A stretch of 64,000 nt of DNA from an uncultured Bacteroidota bacterium (GTDB taxonomy: Bacteria; Bacteroidota; Bacteroidia; Flavobacteriales; Flavobacteriaceae), in assembly GCA_902560045.1 (NCBI GenBank), contig CACEKJ010000005.1:1-64000 (forward strand), read 5' to 3'. Below the pieces are notes generated by a model. That model was not told the origin of the DNA, did no database searches, and was given only the letters and a program-made list of their open reading frames with translations. A program made the position numbers and the translations under genes. Below, piece by piece: positions 55,918-64,000 of the stretch (its first letter is position 1; each line of letters starts with the position of its first letter).

Positions 55918-56208
55918 ATGAGTCTTTTGATTAAACCAATTATTACAGAGAAAGCTACTAACGATAGTGAGCTAAATAATTGTTATACTTTTCACGTACA
56001 AAACTCAGCTAATAAAGTTGAAATTAAAAAGGCAGTTGAATCTGCATATGGAGTAAAAGTTGAAAAAGTTAGAACAATTAATGTTCGTGCTAATAGAAGT
56101 ATTAGATACACCAAGGCAGGAATTCAATATGGTAAAACAAACGCTATTAAAAAAGCAATCGTTCAATTAGCTGATGGAGAATCAATCGATTTATACGCTA
56201 ACGCTTAG
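55918..56208 (+). CDS. rplW: 50S ribosomal protein L23
   Basis: A 96-residue exit-port protein that docks trigger factor and SRP. Typical segments are IIKPIITEKAT-like LLIKPIITEKATND, YTFHVQNSANKVEIKKAVE and YGVKVEKVRTINV. Between rplD and rplB, with gaps of 2 and 12 bases. Confidence 0.97.
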   Translation: MSLLIKPIITEKATNDSELNNCYTFHVQNSANKVEIKKAVESAYGVKVEKVRTINVRANRSIRYTKAGIQYGKTNAIKKAIVQLADGESIDLYANA

Positions 56209-56220
56209 AAAAAAAAGATA

Positions 56221-57045
56221 ATGTCACTAAGAAAATTAAAACCAGTAACGCCAGGGCAAAGATTTAGAATAGTAAATGAATATTCTGAAATTACTACTTC
56301 TAAGCCTGAAAAGTCACTTCTTACCCCCCTTAAAAGAAGCGGAGGAAGAAATAATCAGGGTAGAATGACTATGAGATATAAAGGTGGTGGTCACAAAAGA
56401 AGATATAGGGTTATTGACTTTAAGAGAGATAAATTTGATGTGATGGGTGAAATCTCATCTATTGAATATGATCCTAACAGGTCTGCTTTTATCGCTTTGG
56501 TAACTTATTCAGATAATGAAAAAAGATATATCATCGCTCAGAAAGATTTAAAAGTTGGTGACAAAGTTGTATCTGGTCAATCGGTATCTCCTAATGTTGG
56601 AAATTCGATGCCTTTAAGTGCTATTCCTTTAGGAACAGTCATTTCATGTATTGAAATGAGACCTGGGAAAGGAGCAACTCTTGCAAGAAGTGCTGGTTCT
56701 TATGCCCAGCTAATGGCTAGAGAAGGTAAATTTGCAACAATAAAAATGCCATCAGGTGAAACCAGGTTGGTATTAAGTAATTGTTTTGCAACAATTGGAG
56801 TTGTTTCAAATTCTGATCATCAATTGACTGTTTCAGGTAAAGCAGGAAGAAGTAGATGGTTAGGAAGAAGACCAAGAACTAGACCAGTAGCCATGAACCC
56901 TGTTGATCATCCAATGGGTGGAGGTGAAGGTAGAGCTTCAGGTGGACATCCAAGATCTAGAAATGGAATTCCTGCAAAAGGATTTAGAACTAGATCTAAA
57001 ACCAAAGAGAGTAATAAGTTTATTATTGAAAGAAGAAAAAAATAA
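56221..57045 (+). CDS. rplB: 50S ribosomal protein L2
   Basis: A 274-residue core protein near the peptidyl-transferase centre. [23 protein letters not shown] and the C-terminal [15 protein letters not shown] are present. The latter contains the conserved histidine implicated in peptidyl transfer. Confidence 0.98.
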   Translation: MSLRKLKPVTPGQRFRIVNEYSEITTSKPEKSLLTPLKRSGGRNNQGRMTMRYKGGGHKRRYRVIDFKRDKFDVMGEISSIEYDPNRSAFIALVTYSDNEKRYIIAQKDLKVGDKVVSGQSVSPNVGNSMPLSAIPLGTVISCIEMRPGKGATLARSAGSYAQLMAREGKFATIKMPSGETRLVLSNCFATIGVVSNSDHQLTVSGKAGRSRWLGRRPRTRPVAMNPVDHPMGGGEGRASGGHPRSRNGIPAKGFRTRSKTKESNKFIIERRKK

Positions 57046-57047
57046 TT

Positions 57048-57326
57048 ATGTCTAGATCATTAAAAAAAGGACCTTATGTTCATTTTAAATTGAACAGAAA
57101 AGTTGAAAAAAATATACAGGATAATAAAAAAACTGTTATTAAGACTTGGTCAAGAGCGAGTATGATAACACCTGATTTTGTTGGTCAAACAATTGCTGTA
57201 CATAACGGAAGACAATTTATTCCTGTTTATATAACTGAGAACATGGTAGGACATAAATTAGGTGAATTTTCTCCAACTAGATCTTTTAGAGGTCATGCTG
57301 GAGCAAAAAATAAGGGAAAAAAATAA
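57048..57326 (+). CDS. rpsS: 30S ribosomal protein S19
   Basis: A 92-residue head protein. [37 protein letters not shown] and [16 protein letters not shown] are all standard. rplV begins one base after the stop. Confidence 0.98.
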   Translation: MSRSLKKGPYVHFKLNRKVEKNIQDNKKTVIKTWSRASMITPDFVGQTIAVHNGRQFIPVYITENMVGHKLGEFSPTRSFRGHAGAKNKGKK

Positions 57327-57327
57327 A

Positions 57328-57717
57328 ATGGCGGAAAAAACTAAAGATATGAACAAGAATTTAGCTGTTGCTAAACTGAATAACTGCCCAACTTCTCCAA
57401 GAAAAATGAGAATTGTTGCTGATTTGGTTAGAGGTAAAAATGCTGACCAAGCGTTAGATATTTTAAGGTTTAGCCAAAAAGAAGCTTCTAGAAAATTAGA
57501 AAAATTATTAATGTCAGCTATTTCAAACTGGCAAGCTAAAAATAAAGATTCAAATGTTGAAGACGCAAATTTATACATTCATGAAATCAGAGTAGATAGT
57601 GCGTCTATGTTAAAAAGGATTAGACCTGCTCCTCAAGGAAGGGCTCACAGAATTAGAAAAAGATCTAATCATGTAACAATCGTATTAAATACTAAAGATA
57701 ATACTCAAAGTAAATAA
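57328..57717 (+). CDS. rplV: 50S ribosomal protein L22
   Basis: A 129-residue exit-tunnel protein. [28 protein letters not shown] and the C-terminal hairpin [24 protein letters not shown] are diagnostic. The open frame extends upstream into rpsS. ATG at 57328, right after the rpsS stop, gives the family-like N-terminus [17 protein letters not shown], so that start was chosen. A further ATG at 57349 is possible. Confidence 0.96.
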   Translation: MAEKTKDMNKNLAVAKLNNCPTSPRKMRIVADLVRGKNADQALDILRFSQKEASRKLEKLLMSAISNWQAKNKDSNVEDANLYIHEIRVDSASMLKRIRPAPQGRAHRIRKRSNHVTIVLNTKDNTQSK

Positions 57718-57721
57718 TTAA

Positions 57722-58417
57722 ATGGGACAAAAAACAAATCCGATAGGAAATAGAATTGGAATCATCAGAGGTTGGGAATCTAACTGGTATGGTGGTAATG
57801 ATTATGGCGATAAGTTAGCTGAAGATCATAAAATCAGAAAATATGTTCATGCTAGATTAGCTAAAGCTAGTATATCTAGGGTTATTATCGAAAGAACTCT
57901 TAAGATCGTTACTATTACAATTACCACGGCTAGACCTGGTATTATAATTGGTAAGGGCGGTCAAGAAGTTGACAAGTTAAAAGAAGAATTAAAGAAAATT
58001 ACTTCTAAAGATATCCAGTTAAATATTTACGAAATTAAAAGGCCAGAATTAGATGCATTTTTAGTCGCCTCTAGTGTAGCTAGACAAATTGAAAATAGAA
58101 TATCCTACAAGAGAGCAATTAAGATGGCTATTGCTGCTTCTATTAGAATGAATGCAGAAGGTATTAAAATTCAGATAAGTGGTAGATTAAATGGTGCGGA
58201 GATGGCTAGAAGTGAGCATTATAAAGAAGGAAGAATTCCTCTTTCAACTTTTAGAGCTGATATCGATTATGCACTAGTTGAAGCGCATACAACTTATGGA
58301 AGGATTGGAGTAAAAGTTTGGATTATGAAGGGTGAAGTATATGGTAAAAGAGATTTAAATCCACTTGTTGGTCTTTCAAAGAAACAGGGAAAAAATAACA
58401 GAAGAAAAAGAAATTAA
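57722..58417 (+). CDS. rpsC: 30S ribosomal protein S3
   Basis: A 231-residue protein of the mRNA entry site. [18 protein letters not shown] is the typical start. The KH domain includes [20 protein letters not shown]. The C-terminal domain has [23 protein letters not shown]. It ends in a basic tail. rplP follows after 6 bases. Confidence 0.98.
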   Translation: MGQKTNPIGNRIGIIRGWESNWYGGNDYGDKLAEDHKIRKYVHARLAKASISRVIIERTLKIVTITITTARPGIIIGKGGQEVDKLKEELKKITSKDIQLNIYEIKRPELDAFLVASSVARQIENRISYKRAIKMAIAASIRMNAEGIKIQISGRLNGAEMARSEHYKEGRIPLSTFRADIDYALVEAHTTYGRIGVKVWIMKGEVYGKRDLNPLVGLSKKQGKNNRRKRN

Positions 58418-58423
58418 TCAAGG

Positions 58424-58843
58424 ATGTTACAACCGAAAAAAACTAAATATCGTAAGGTTCAAAAAGGCAGAATGAAGGGTAACTCTGGAAGAGGCCATAG
58501 ACTTTCAAATGGAATGTTTGGAATTAAGTCTCTTGATTCTAACTTTTTAACCTCAAGACAGATTGAAGCTGCAAGGATTGCTGCTACAAGGTATATGAAA
58601 AGAGAAGGTCAATTGTGGATCAAGATTTTTCCAGACAAACCTATAACAAAAAAGCCTCTTGAGGTTCGTATGGGTAAAGGTAAAGGTGCTGTTGAATATT
58701 GGGCTGCTGTAGTTAAGCCTGGAAGAATTTTGTTTGAAGTTGGTGGAGTTCCAATTGACGTAGCAAAAGAGGCTCTAAGACTAGCTGCACAAAAGTTACC
58801 TGTAAAAACAAGATTTATAATTGCTAGAGATTACGAAGCATAA
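58424..58843 (+). CDS. rplP: 50S ribosomal protein L16
   Basis: A 139-residue protein near the A-site tRNA elbow. [18 protein letters not shown] at the N-terminus, then [25 protein letters not shown] and [12 protein letters not shown] define the family. Confidence 0.98.
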   Translation: MLQPKKTKYRKVQKGRMKGNSGRGHRLSNGMFGIKSLDSNFLTSRQIEAARIAATRYMKREGQLWIKIFPDKPITKKPLEVRMGKGKGAVEYWAAVVKPGRILFEVGGVPIDVAKEALRLAAQKLPVKTRFIIARDYEA

Positions 58844-58852
58844 TATATTAAT

Positions 58853-59044
58853 ATGAAGCAACAGGAAGTAATAAAATTATCAAATGATGAGCTGAAAGAG
58901 CAGCTTATTGAAAATAAAAAGAAGTTTAATGAGTTAAAAATGGCTCATGCTGTATCTCCTTTGGAAAATCCAATTCAGATTAAAGCTGTTAGAAAATCAA
59001 TAGCTCGTATCATGACAGAATTAACTAAAAGAGATAGTCAATAA
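58853..59044 (+). CDS. rpmC: 50S ribosomal protein L29
   Basis: A 63-residue two-helix protein at the exit port. [32 protein letters not shown] followed by [15 protein letters not shown] matches L29. It lies between rplP and rpsQ, the conserved position. Confidence 0.96.
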   Translation: MKQQEVIKLSNDELKEQLIENKKKFNELKMAHAVSPLENPIQIKAVRKSIARIMTELTKRDSQ

Positions 59045-59060
59045 TTTATTCTATATGAAT

Positions 59061-59318
59061 ATGGAAAAAAGAAATTTAAGAAAAGAAAGAGTAGGAGTTG
59101 TAACCAGTAACAAAATGCAAAAGTCAATTGTTGTTGCTGAGGTTAAAAAGGTTAAACATCCTATGTACGGAAAGTTTGTTTTAAAAACTAAAAAATATGT
59201 TGCTCATGATGAAAAAAATGATTGCAATATAGGTGATAGAGTTAAAATAATGGAGACAAGACCAATTAGTAGGTCTAAATGTTGGAGATTGGTAGAAATA
59301 ATTGAAAGAGCTAAATAA
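59061..59318 (+). CDS. rpsQ: 30S ribosomal protein S17
   Basis: An 85-residue OB-fold protein. [22 protein letters not shown] opens it, and [23 protein letters not shown] closes it. The frame has an earlier ATG at 59055 (adding Met-Asn). I preferred 59061 because the family normally begins MEKR/MEER. Confidence 0.95.
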   Translation: MEKRNLRKERVGVVTSNKMQKSIVVAEVKKVKHPMYGKFVLKTKKYVAHDEKNDCNIGDRVKIMETRPISRSKCWRLVEIIERAK

Positions 59319-59320
59319 TT

Positions 59321-59689
59321 ATGTTACAACAAGAATCAAGATTAAAAGTTGCCGATAATACAGGAGCCAAAGAAGTCCTAACGATTAGAGTTTTAGGAGG
59401 TACTAAGAGAAGGTATGCATCAATTGGAGATAAGATTGTTGTTTCTGTAAAATCAGCTACACCAAACGGTATGGTTAAAAAAGGTGCTGTATCAACTGCT
59501 GTAGTGGTTAGAACTACCAAAGAGGTTAGAAGAAAAGATGGTTCATATATTAGATTTGATGATAATGCTTGTGTATTATTAGAAGCATCTGGTGAAATGA
59601 AAGGAACCAGAGTATTCGGTCCTGTGGCAAGAGAATTGAGAGATAAGCAATTTATGAAAATAGTTTCATTAGCACCTGAGGTACTATAA
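59321..59689 (+). CDS. rplN: 50S ribosomal protein L14
   Basis: A 122-residue interface protein. [27 protein letters not shown] and [23 protein letters not shown] are the universal N- and C-terminal signatures. It begins 2 bases after rpsQ. Confidence 0.98.
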   Translation: MLQQESRLKVADNTGAKEVLTIRVLGGTKRRYASIGDKIVVSVKSATPNGMVKKGAVSTAVVVRTTKEVRRKDGSYIRFDDNACVLLEASGEMKGTRVFGPVARELRDKQFMKIVSLAPEVL

Positions 59690-59698
59690 AATTATAAT

Positions 59699-60013
59699 AT
59701 GAGAAGAAAATTAAAAATTAGAACGGGAGATATTGTAAAGGTAATTGCTGGAAATCAGAAGGGTACTCAGGGTAAAGTACTAAGAGTATTTGCTGAAAAA
59801 AACAGAGCAATTGTAGAAGGTGTTAATGTTGTAAAGAAACACAATAAGCCAAATGCAAATAACCCTAAAGGAGGAATTACAGAGAAAGAATTATCAATAG
59901 ATATTTCAAATATATCATTGATTACATCAGAAGGTGAACCTACGAGAGTTGGTTTTAAAATTGAAAAAGATAAAAAAGTCAGATACGCTAAAAAGTCTGA
60001 CGAAGTATTATAG
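59699..60013 (+). CDS. rplX: 50S ribosomal protein L24
   Basis: A 104-residue KOW-domain assembly initiator. [24 protein letters not shown] is the KOW motif, and [12 protein letters not shown] with [18 protein letters not shown] follows. It is 2 bases upstream of rplE. Confidence 0.97.
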   Translation: MRRKLKIRTGDIVKVIAGNQKGTQGKVLRVFAEKNRAIVEGVNVVKKHNKPNANNPKGGITEKELSIDISNISLITSEGEPTRVGFKIEKDKKVRYAKKSDEVL

Positions 60014-60015
60014 AT

Positions 60016-60855
60016 ATGAGTTATATACCAAGATTAAAAAAGGAATATAAAAGTAATGTTGTTACTAGATTGATTAAAGAATTTAGTTACGATAACGTTA
60101 TGCAGGTGCCAAAACTTGAAAAAATTGTTATTTCAAAAGGAGTTGGTGCAGCCGTTAACGATAAAAAACTTATTGATCATGCCTTAAACGAGGTGACCGA
60201 AATTTCTGGACAAAAAGCTATAGCTACTATGTCTAAAAAAGATGTCGCATCATTTAAATTAAGAAAAGGTATGCCGGTTGGAGTTAAGGTTACTCTAAGA
60301 GGCGAAAAAATGTATGAGTTTTTAGATAGATTTGTCACAACAGCATTACCTAGAGTAAGAGATTTCAGTGGTGTAAAGAGTACAGGTTTTGACGGAAGAG
60401 GAAACTATAATCTTGGTGTTACTGAGCAAATTATCTTTCCTGAAATAAATATTGATAAAATCAATAAAATTTCTGGTATGGATATAACATTTGTTACTAG
60501 TGCTAATTCTGATAAAGAGGCTATGCAACTGTTAAGTGAATTAGGATTGCCTTTCAAGAAAAAAGAATCAAGTGACAATAATTCAACGGTTGAAGATAAA
60601 AAACCGCCGGTGATTGAGCAAGCTCCAGCAGCTGAGGTTGTAGAGGAATCACCAGTCGAGGAAGTTGCAGAGCAAGCTCCAGCAGCTGAGGTTGTAGAGG
60701 AATCACCAGTTGAGGAAGTTGTAGAGGAAGCTCCACTAGCTGAGGTTGTAGAGCAATCACCAGTCGAGGAAGTTGCAGAGGAAGCTCCAGTCGAGGAAGT
60801 TGCAGAGGAACCTTCTGAAAATGAAGAAGAAGAATCAAAAGAAGATAATAAATAA
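60016..60855 (+). CDS. rplE: 50S ribosomal protein L5 with a long acidic repeat tail
   Basis: Residues 1-183 are a normal L5 that binds 5S r[53 protein letters not shown], and the normal family end near [10 protein letters not shown]. The reading frame then continues for 96 more residues, which is unusual because L5 is normally about 180 residues long. By count the tail has 35 Asp/Glu and only 4 Lys. It contains three 18-residue repeats and a half repeat of the type [18 protein letters not shown]. The repeat is also a 54-bp DNA repeat, so it arose by duplication. The tail is likely disordered. Its role is unknown, and the frame and downstream rpsN (24-base gap) give no sign of a sequencing frameshift. 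Confidence 0.95.
   Translation: MSYIPRLKKEYKSNVVTRLIKEFSYDNVMQVPKLEKIVISKGVGAAVNDKKLIDHALNEVTEISGQKAIATMSKKDVASFKLRKGMPVGVKVTLRGEKMYEFLDRFVTTALPRVRDFSGVKSTGFDGRGNYNLGVTEQIIFPEINIDKINKISGMDITFVTSANSDKEAMQLLSELGLPFKKKESSDNNSTVEDKKPPVIEQAPAAEVVEESPVEEVAEQAPAAEVVEESPVEEVVEEAPLAEVVEQSPVEEVAEEAPVEEVAEEPSENEEEESKEDNK
60619..60807 (+). repeat. 54-bp tandem repeat inside rplE
   Basis: Units are 60619-60672, 60673-60726 and 60727-60780, plus a 27-base half unit at 60781-60807. Units 1 and 2 differ at 2 of 54 bases, and units 1 and 3 at 4 of 54. Changes at third positions (GTC/GTT) accompany amino-acid changes (GCA/GTA). The period is a multiple of three, so copy-number change keeps the frame. Confidence 0.95.
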
Positions 60856-60879
60856 TAAAAATTTAAAAAGAAGAATACT

Positions 60880-61149
60880 ATGGCTAAAGAATCAATGAAA
60901 GCTCGAGAAGTAAAGAGGGCAAAAATTGTAGCTAAATATGCTGAAAAAAGAAAGGCATTAAAAGAAGCTGGTGATTATGAAGGATTACAAAAGCTTCCAA
61001 AAAATGCTTCTCCAATAAGAATGCATAATAGATGTAAACTTACAGGAAGACCTAAAGGTTACATGAGGAATTTTGGTATATCTAGAGTTCTTTTTAGAGA
61101 AATGGCTAACAAAGGTTTAATTCCAGGAGTTAAAAAAGCTAGCTGGTAA
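60880..61149 (+). CDS. rpsN: 30S ribosomal protein S14 (zinc-independent)
   Basis: An 89-residue S14. [48 protein letters not shown] and the end [11 protein letters not shown] are typical. Only one cysteine is present, so this is the form without the C-x2-C zinc site. Confidence 0.98.
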   Translation: MAKESMKAREVKRAKIVAKYAEKRKALKEAGDYEGLQKLPKNASPIRMHNRCKLTGRPKGYMRNFGISRVLFREMANKGLIPGVKKASW

Positions 61150-61167
61150 CAAAATAAATATAAAAAA

Positions 61168-61566
61168 ATGAATACAGATCCAATAGCTGATTATTTAACA
61201 AGAGTTAGAAATGCAATTAGAGCAAACCATAAGGTTGTTTCAATTCCAGCATCTAACCTAAAAAAGGAAATCACAAAAATATTATTTGATCAAGGTTATA
61301 TTTTAAGTTATAAGTTTGAGGATGACTCTGCACAGGGTAGTATTAAAATAGCTTTAAAATATACTAAAGAAAATAATGAATCAGTAATTACCAATATTTC
61401 TAGAATCAGCAAACCTGGTCTAAGGAAATATTCAAATTCTACTGATTTACCAAGAGTTTTAAACGGTTTAGGAATTGCAATAATTTCAACATCTAAAGGA
61501 GTTATGACTGCTAAGCAAGCAAAAAGCGCGAATGTAGGTGGAGAAGTAATCTGTTACGTTAATTAG
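61168..61566 (+). CDS. rpsH: 30S ribosomal protein S8
   Basis: A 132-residue 16S-binding protein. [26 protein letters not shown] and the end [22 protein letters not shown] are standard. In E. coli S8 is the repressor of the spc operon; whether it regulates here cannot be read from the sequence. Confidence 0.98.
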   Translation: MNTDPIADYLTRVRNAIRANHKVVSIPASNLKKEITKILFDQGYILSYKFEDDSAQGSIKIALKYTKENNESVITNISRISKPGLRKYSNSTDLPRVLNGLGIAIISTSKGVMTAKQAKSANVGGEVICYVN

Positions 61567-61579
61567 AAAAAAATAAAAA

Positions 61580-62122
61580 ATGTCTAGAGTAGGAAAAAAT
61601 CCAATCACAATCCCTGAGGGAGTTTCTGTAGAAGTTTCTGACAATAAAATTATTGTTAAGGGAAAGTTAGGAGAAATTGAACAAGAGTTTTCTGATGTAT
61701 CTATAAATATTAATGAAGGTATCTTAACGTTAGAAAGACCATCAGAAGCTAAAGATCATAAGTCTAAGCATGGTTTATATAGAGCCCTTATTAACAATAT
61801 GGTTATTGGTGTTTCAGAAGGCTGGACAAAAGAATTAGAACTAGTGGGTGTGGGATATAGAGCAACTGCACAGGGACAAAAACTTGAATTGGCATTAGGC
61901 TTTTCTCATAGTATTGTTATGAGCTTAGCAAATGAAATTAAAGTTGAAACAGTTTCTGAAAAAGGAGCAAACCCTATTATTAAGCTTTCGTCTTTTGATA
62001 AACAACTGGTTGGACAGGTTGCTGCTAAAATTAGATCCTTTAGAAAACCTGAACCATACAAAGGAAAAGGGATTAGATTTGTAGGTGAACAAATTAGAAG
62101 AAAAGCTGGTAAACAAGCTTAA
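61580..62122 (+). CDS. rplF: 50S ribosomal protein L6
   Basis: A 180-residue two-domain protein at the factor-binding site. [43 protein letters not shown] and [29 protein letters not shown] are diagnostic. Confidence 0.98.
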   Translation: MSRVGKNPITIPEGVSVEVSDNKIIVKGKLGEIEQEFSDVSININEGILTLERPSEAKDHKSKHGLYRALINNMVIGVSEGWTKELELVGVGYRATAQGQKLELALGFSHSIVMSLANEIKVETVSEKGANPIIKLSSFDKQLVGQVAAKIRSFRKPEPYKGKGIRFVGEQIRRKAGKQA

Positions 62123-62132
62123 TATTTATATT

Positions 62133-62489
62133 ATGAAGTTGACAAAAAAACAAAGAAGAACAAGAATTAAAAATAGAATCAGGAAGATTGTTTCAGGTAC
62201 TGATAAACAACCTAGGCTGTCTGTTTTTAGAAGTAATAAAGAGATTTATGCTCAGTTGATTGACGATGTTACAGGTAGTACTTTAGCTGCGTGCTCTTCA
62301 TCTGAAAAGGAAATCTCTAAAAGTAAATCGAATAAAATTGAAACTGCTGCATTAGTTGGTAAAAAACTTGCTGAAAAGGCAGTGACAAAGGGAATTAAAC
62401 AAGTCTCTTTTGATCGATCAGGATATTTATATCATGGAAGAGTAAAGTCTTTAGCTGATGGAGCAAGAGAAGGTGGATTAAAATTTTAA
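62133..62489 (+). CDS. rplR: 50S ribosomal protein L18
   Basis: A 118-residue 5S rRNA-binding protein. [18 protein letters not shown] is the normal N-terminus, and [18 protein letters not shown] with [26 protein letters not shown] follow. The open frame runs back into rplF; ATG at 62133 gives the family start and lies 10 bases after the rplF stop. Confidence 0.97.
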   Translation: MKLTKKQRRTRIKNRIRKIVSGTDKQPRLSVFRSNKEIYAQLIDDVTGSTLAACSSSEKEISKSKSNKIETAALVGKKLAEKAVTKGIKQVSFDRSGYLYHGRVKSLADGAREGGLKF

Positions 62490-62492
62490 TTT

Positions 62493-63017
62493 ATGTATCA
62501 TAACTATAAAAATGTTGAAAGAGTTAAGCCAGGAGGTTTAGAATTAAAAGATAGCTTGGTTGGAGTTCAGAGAGTAACAAAAGTTACCAAAGGTGGTAGA
62601 ACATTTGGTTTCTCAGCTATTGTTGTTGTTGGAGATGAAAATGGAGTTGTAGGTCACGGATTAGGAAAATCTAAAGATGTTTCTAGTGCAATCGGTAAAG
62701 CTGTTGAAGATGCAAAAAAGAATCTCGTGAGAATTCCTATTGTAAAAGGAACATTACCTCATCAACAAAAAGGTAAATTTGGAGGAGCAAGAGTAAATAT
62801 TATTCCTGCTTCGCCTGGTACTGGTGTTATCGCTGGTGGAGCTGTGAGAACTGTTCTTGAAGCTGTTGGTGTTAATGATGTTTTATCTAAGTCTCAAGGC
62901 TCATCCAATCCTCACAATGTTGTCAAGGCTACATTTGATGCTTTGTTAAGATTGAAAAATGCCTATACAATTGCAAAAAATAGAGGTATTTCATTAGAAA
63001 AATTATATAAGGGATAA
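62493..63017 (+). CDS. rpsE: 30S ribosomal protein S5
   Basis: A 174-residue protein of the mRNA entry and decoding region. [39 protein letters not shown] and [19 protein letters not shown] are canonical. The spectinomycin-loop region VTKGGR is wild-type. rpmD begins 1 base after its stop. Confidence 0.98.
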   Translation: MYHNYKNVERVKPGGLELKDSLVGVQRVTKVTKGGRTFGFSAIVVVGDENGVVGHGLGKSKDVSSAIGKAVEDAKKNLVRIPIVKGTLPHQQKGKFGGARVNIIPASPGTGVIAGGAVRTVLEAVGVNDVLSKSQGSSNPHNVVKATFDALLRLKNAYTIAKNRGISLEKLYKG

Positions 63018-63018
63018 A

Positions 63019-63195
63019 ATGGCAAAAATTAAAGTTACACAGGTAAGGAGTTCAATTAATAGAACTAAAAAACAAAAGTTAACACTAGCTGCCCTTGGTT
63101 TGAGGAAGTTAGGAATGACTGTTGAACATGAAAGTACTCCTAATATTTTAGGAATGATTAATAAAGTGAGTCATTTAGTAACTGTAGAAAAATAA
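63019..63195 (+). CDS. rpmD: 50S ribosomal protein L30
   Basis: A 58-residue protein found by translating the gap between rpsE and rplO. It starts [20 protein letters not shown] and contains [16 protein letters not shown], ending VSHLVTVEK. Sequence, size and position between rpsE and rplO all match L30. Confidence 0.96.
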   Translation: MAKIKVTQVRSSINRTKKQKLTLAALGLRKLGMTVEHESTPNILGMINKVSHLVTVEK

Positions 63196-63199
63196 TAAA

Positions 63200-63652
63200 A
63201 TGGATTTAAGTAATTTAAAGCCTGCTAAAGGCTCAATTAATAAAAATAGTAAAAGAGTTGGTAGAGGACAAGGATCTGGAAAAGGTGGTACAGCTACAAG
63301 AGGTCACAAAGGTGCAAAATCTAGATCAGGATACTCAAAAAAATTAGGATTTGAAGGTGGACAAATGCCATTACAAAGAAGGATTCCTAAGTTTGGATTT
63401 ACGAATATTAATAGAGTTGAATATCAAGGAGTTAATCTTGACACCATTCAGTCTCTTATTGATAATAAAAAAATTCAAGCTACTCTTGATTTTGAATCTA
63501 TGGTTAAATTAAGATTGGTTAGAAAAAATGAGTTGGTAAAAATACTAGGTAGAGGTGAATTAAAAGGAAAAATAAAAATCTCGGCTCATAAGTTTACTGC
63601 ATCCGCAAAATCTGCAATTGAAGCAGTTGGTGGGGAAGCTGTTAACATTTAA
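63200..63652 (+). CDS. rplO: 50S ribosomal protein L15
   Basis: A 150-residue late-assembly protein. MDLSNLKPAKGSINKNSKRVGRGQGSGKGGTATRGHKGAKSR with FEGGQMPLQRRIPKFGF is the glycine- and basic-rich N-terminus of L15. The C-terminal half folds as usual, and it lies 8 bases before secY. Confidence 0.97.
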   Translation: MDLSNLKPAKGSINKNSKRVGRGQGSGKGGTATRGHKGAKSRSGYSKKLGFEGGQMPLQRRIPKFGFTNINRVEYQGVNLDTIQSLIDNKKIQATLDFESMVKLRLVRKNELVKILGRGELKGKIKISAHKFTASAKSAIEAVGGEAVNI

Positions 63653-63660
63653 AAAAGAAT

Positions 63661-64000
63661 ATGAAAGTAATTGAAGTTTTAAAGAATATTTGGAAAATTA
63701 CCGAGCTTAAGGATAGAATCATGCTAACCTTAACTATGCTTCTCGTTTACAGATTTGGCGCACAGGTTGTTCTTCCTGGAATTGATGCAAGTAAATTGGG
63801 TCAAATTGCTGAGAATACTGAGCAAGGTATTCTAGGACTTTTAAATGCATTTACAGGTGGAGCTTTTGCAAATGCATCTGTTTTTGCTCTTGGTATTATG
63901 CCTTACATTTCTGCTTCCATTGTTGTTCAATTAATGGGGATTGCAATTCCATATCTTCAAAAATTACAAAAAGAAGGAGCTAGTGGTCAGAAAAAGATTA
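63661..64000 (+). CDS. secY: protein translocase subunit SecY (5' part)
   Basis: The frame opens at 63661 and continues to the window end, giving 113 residues. MKVIEVLKNIWKITELKDRIMLT is followed by a first membrane helix (TLTMLLVYRFGAQVVLPGI), a plug-like region with LLNAFTGGAFANASVFALGIMPYISASIVVQLM, and the start of a cytoplasmic loop. This is the N-terminal quarter of SecY, in its standard place after rplO. Confidence 0.97.
   Translation, partial: MKVIEVLKNIWKITELKDRIMLTLTMLLVYRFGAQVVLPGIDASKLGQIAENTEQGILGLLNAFTGGAFANASVFALGIMPYISASIVVQLMGIAIPYLQKLQKEGASGQKKI

Noticed and set aside
57258-57578. 106-codon minus-strand frame across rpsS and rplV
   Set aside because: Antisense shadow of two ribosomal protein genes with low-complexity hydrophobic content.
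60619-60807. Tandem repeats considered as a CRISPR-like array
   Set aside because: Units are contiguous with no spacers, encode in-frame protein inside rplE, and no cas genes are present.
60554-60838. A 94-codon minus-strand frame rich in Leu, Pro and Gln
   Set aside because: It is the antisense shadow of the acidic repeat tail of rplE; its repetitive composition follows from the 54-bp repeat.

Overview
The window is a 64 kb chromosomal segment with very high coding density and no stretch of 300 bases or more without a gene. Several lines point to a marine-type Flavobacteriia (phylum Bacteroidota). The DNA is very AT-rich. Start codons generally lack Shine-Dalgarno sequences. Many upstream regions carry the Bacteroidota sigma-A -7 box TAnnTTTG. 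A complete gldKLMN type IX secretion/gliding core is present, together with a SusC/SusD outer-membrane pair. The str, S10 and spc ribosomal operons are fused into one run without tuf. Species cannot be assigned from the sequence alone.

Layout. 1-8990: the 5' end of a divergent gene, then topA, an arginase-fold gene with degenerate metal ligands, and gldK-gldL-gldM-gldN, closed by a terminator. 9000-9170: an initiator tRNA-fMet with its own promoter and terminator. 9150-16690: a DUF998 membrane protein, a YHYH lipoprotein, an ABC-F ATPase, and a large BNR/sortilin-like repeat protein with a LolA-like periplasmic partner. 16770-22830: thrB, amt, era, der, then a convergent merR/M23 peptidase pair. 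22930-28930: alaS and a threonine/serine dehydratase, facing a small cluster of KAS III-like enzyme, methyltransferase and family 2 glycosyltransferase. 28980-34400: gcvP, a UbiA-like membrane protein, purE and purK. 34470-39690: adk, obg, a TPR protein, an Mpl-like ligase, a HAD phosphatase, and rlmB on the opposite strand. 39680-51040 (minus strand): a giant FG-GAP/UnbV lipoprotein, a SusC-SusD-lipoprotein operon, and an Omp85-like protein. 51130-64000: rpsL-rpsG-fusA-rpsJ-[structured spacer]-rplC-rplD-rplW-rplB-rpsS-rplV-rpsC-rplP-rpmC-rpsQ-rplN-rplX-rplE-rpsN-rpsH-rplF-rplR-rpsE-rpmD-rplO-secY, with secY cut by the window end.

The genes mostly combine housekeeping work (translation, ribosome assembly GTPases, purine and glycine metabolism, cell-wall recycling) with a Bacteroidota cell-surface programme: type IX secretion, TonB-dependent SusCD uptake, surface lipoproteins and outer-membrane protein assembly.

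The observations most worth following up are these. Ribosomal protein L5 carries an acidic tail of about 96 residues built from recently duplicated 54-bp repeats. A 133-bp spacer between rpsJ and rplC contains hairpins, a terminator-like element and a possible 19-codon ORF. The arginase-like protein welded to the gld operon has lost two predicted metal ligands. A near-symmetric palindrome lies between divergent promoter boxes of the M23 peptidase gene and alaS. No CRISPR array, phage, insertion sequence or integrative element was seen.
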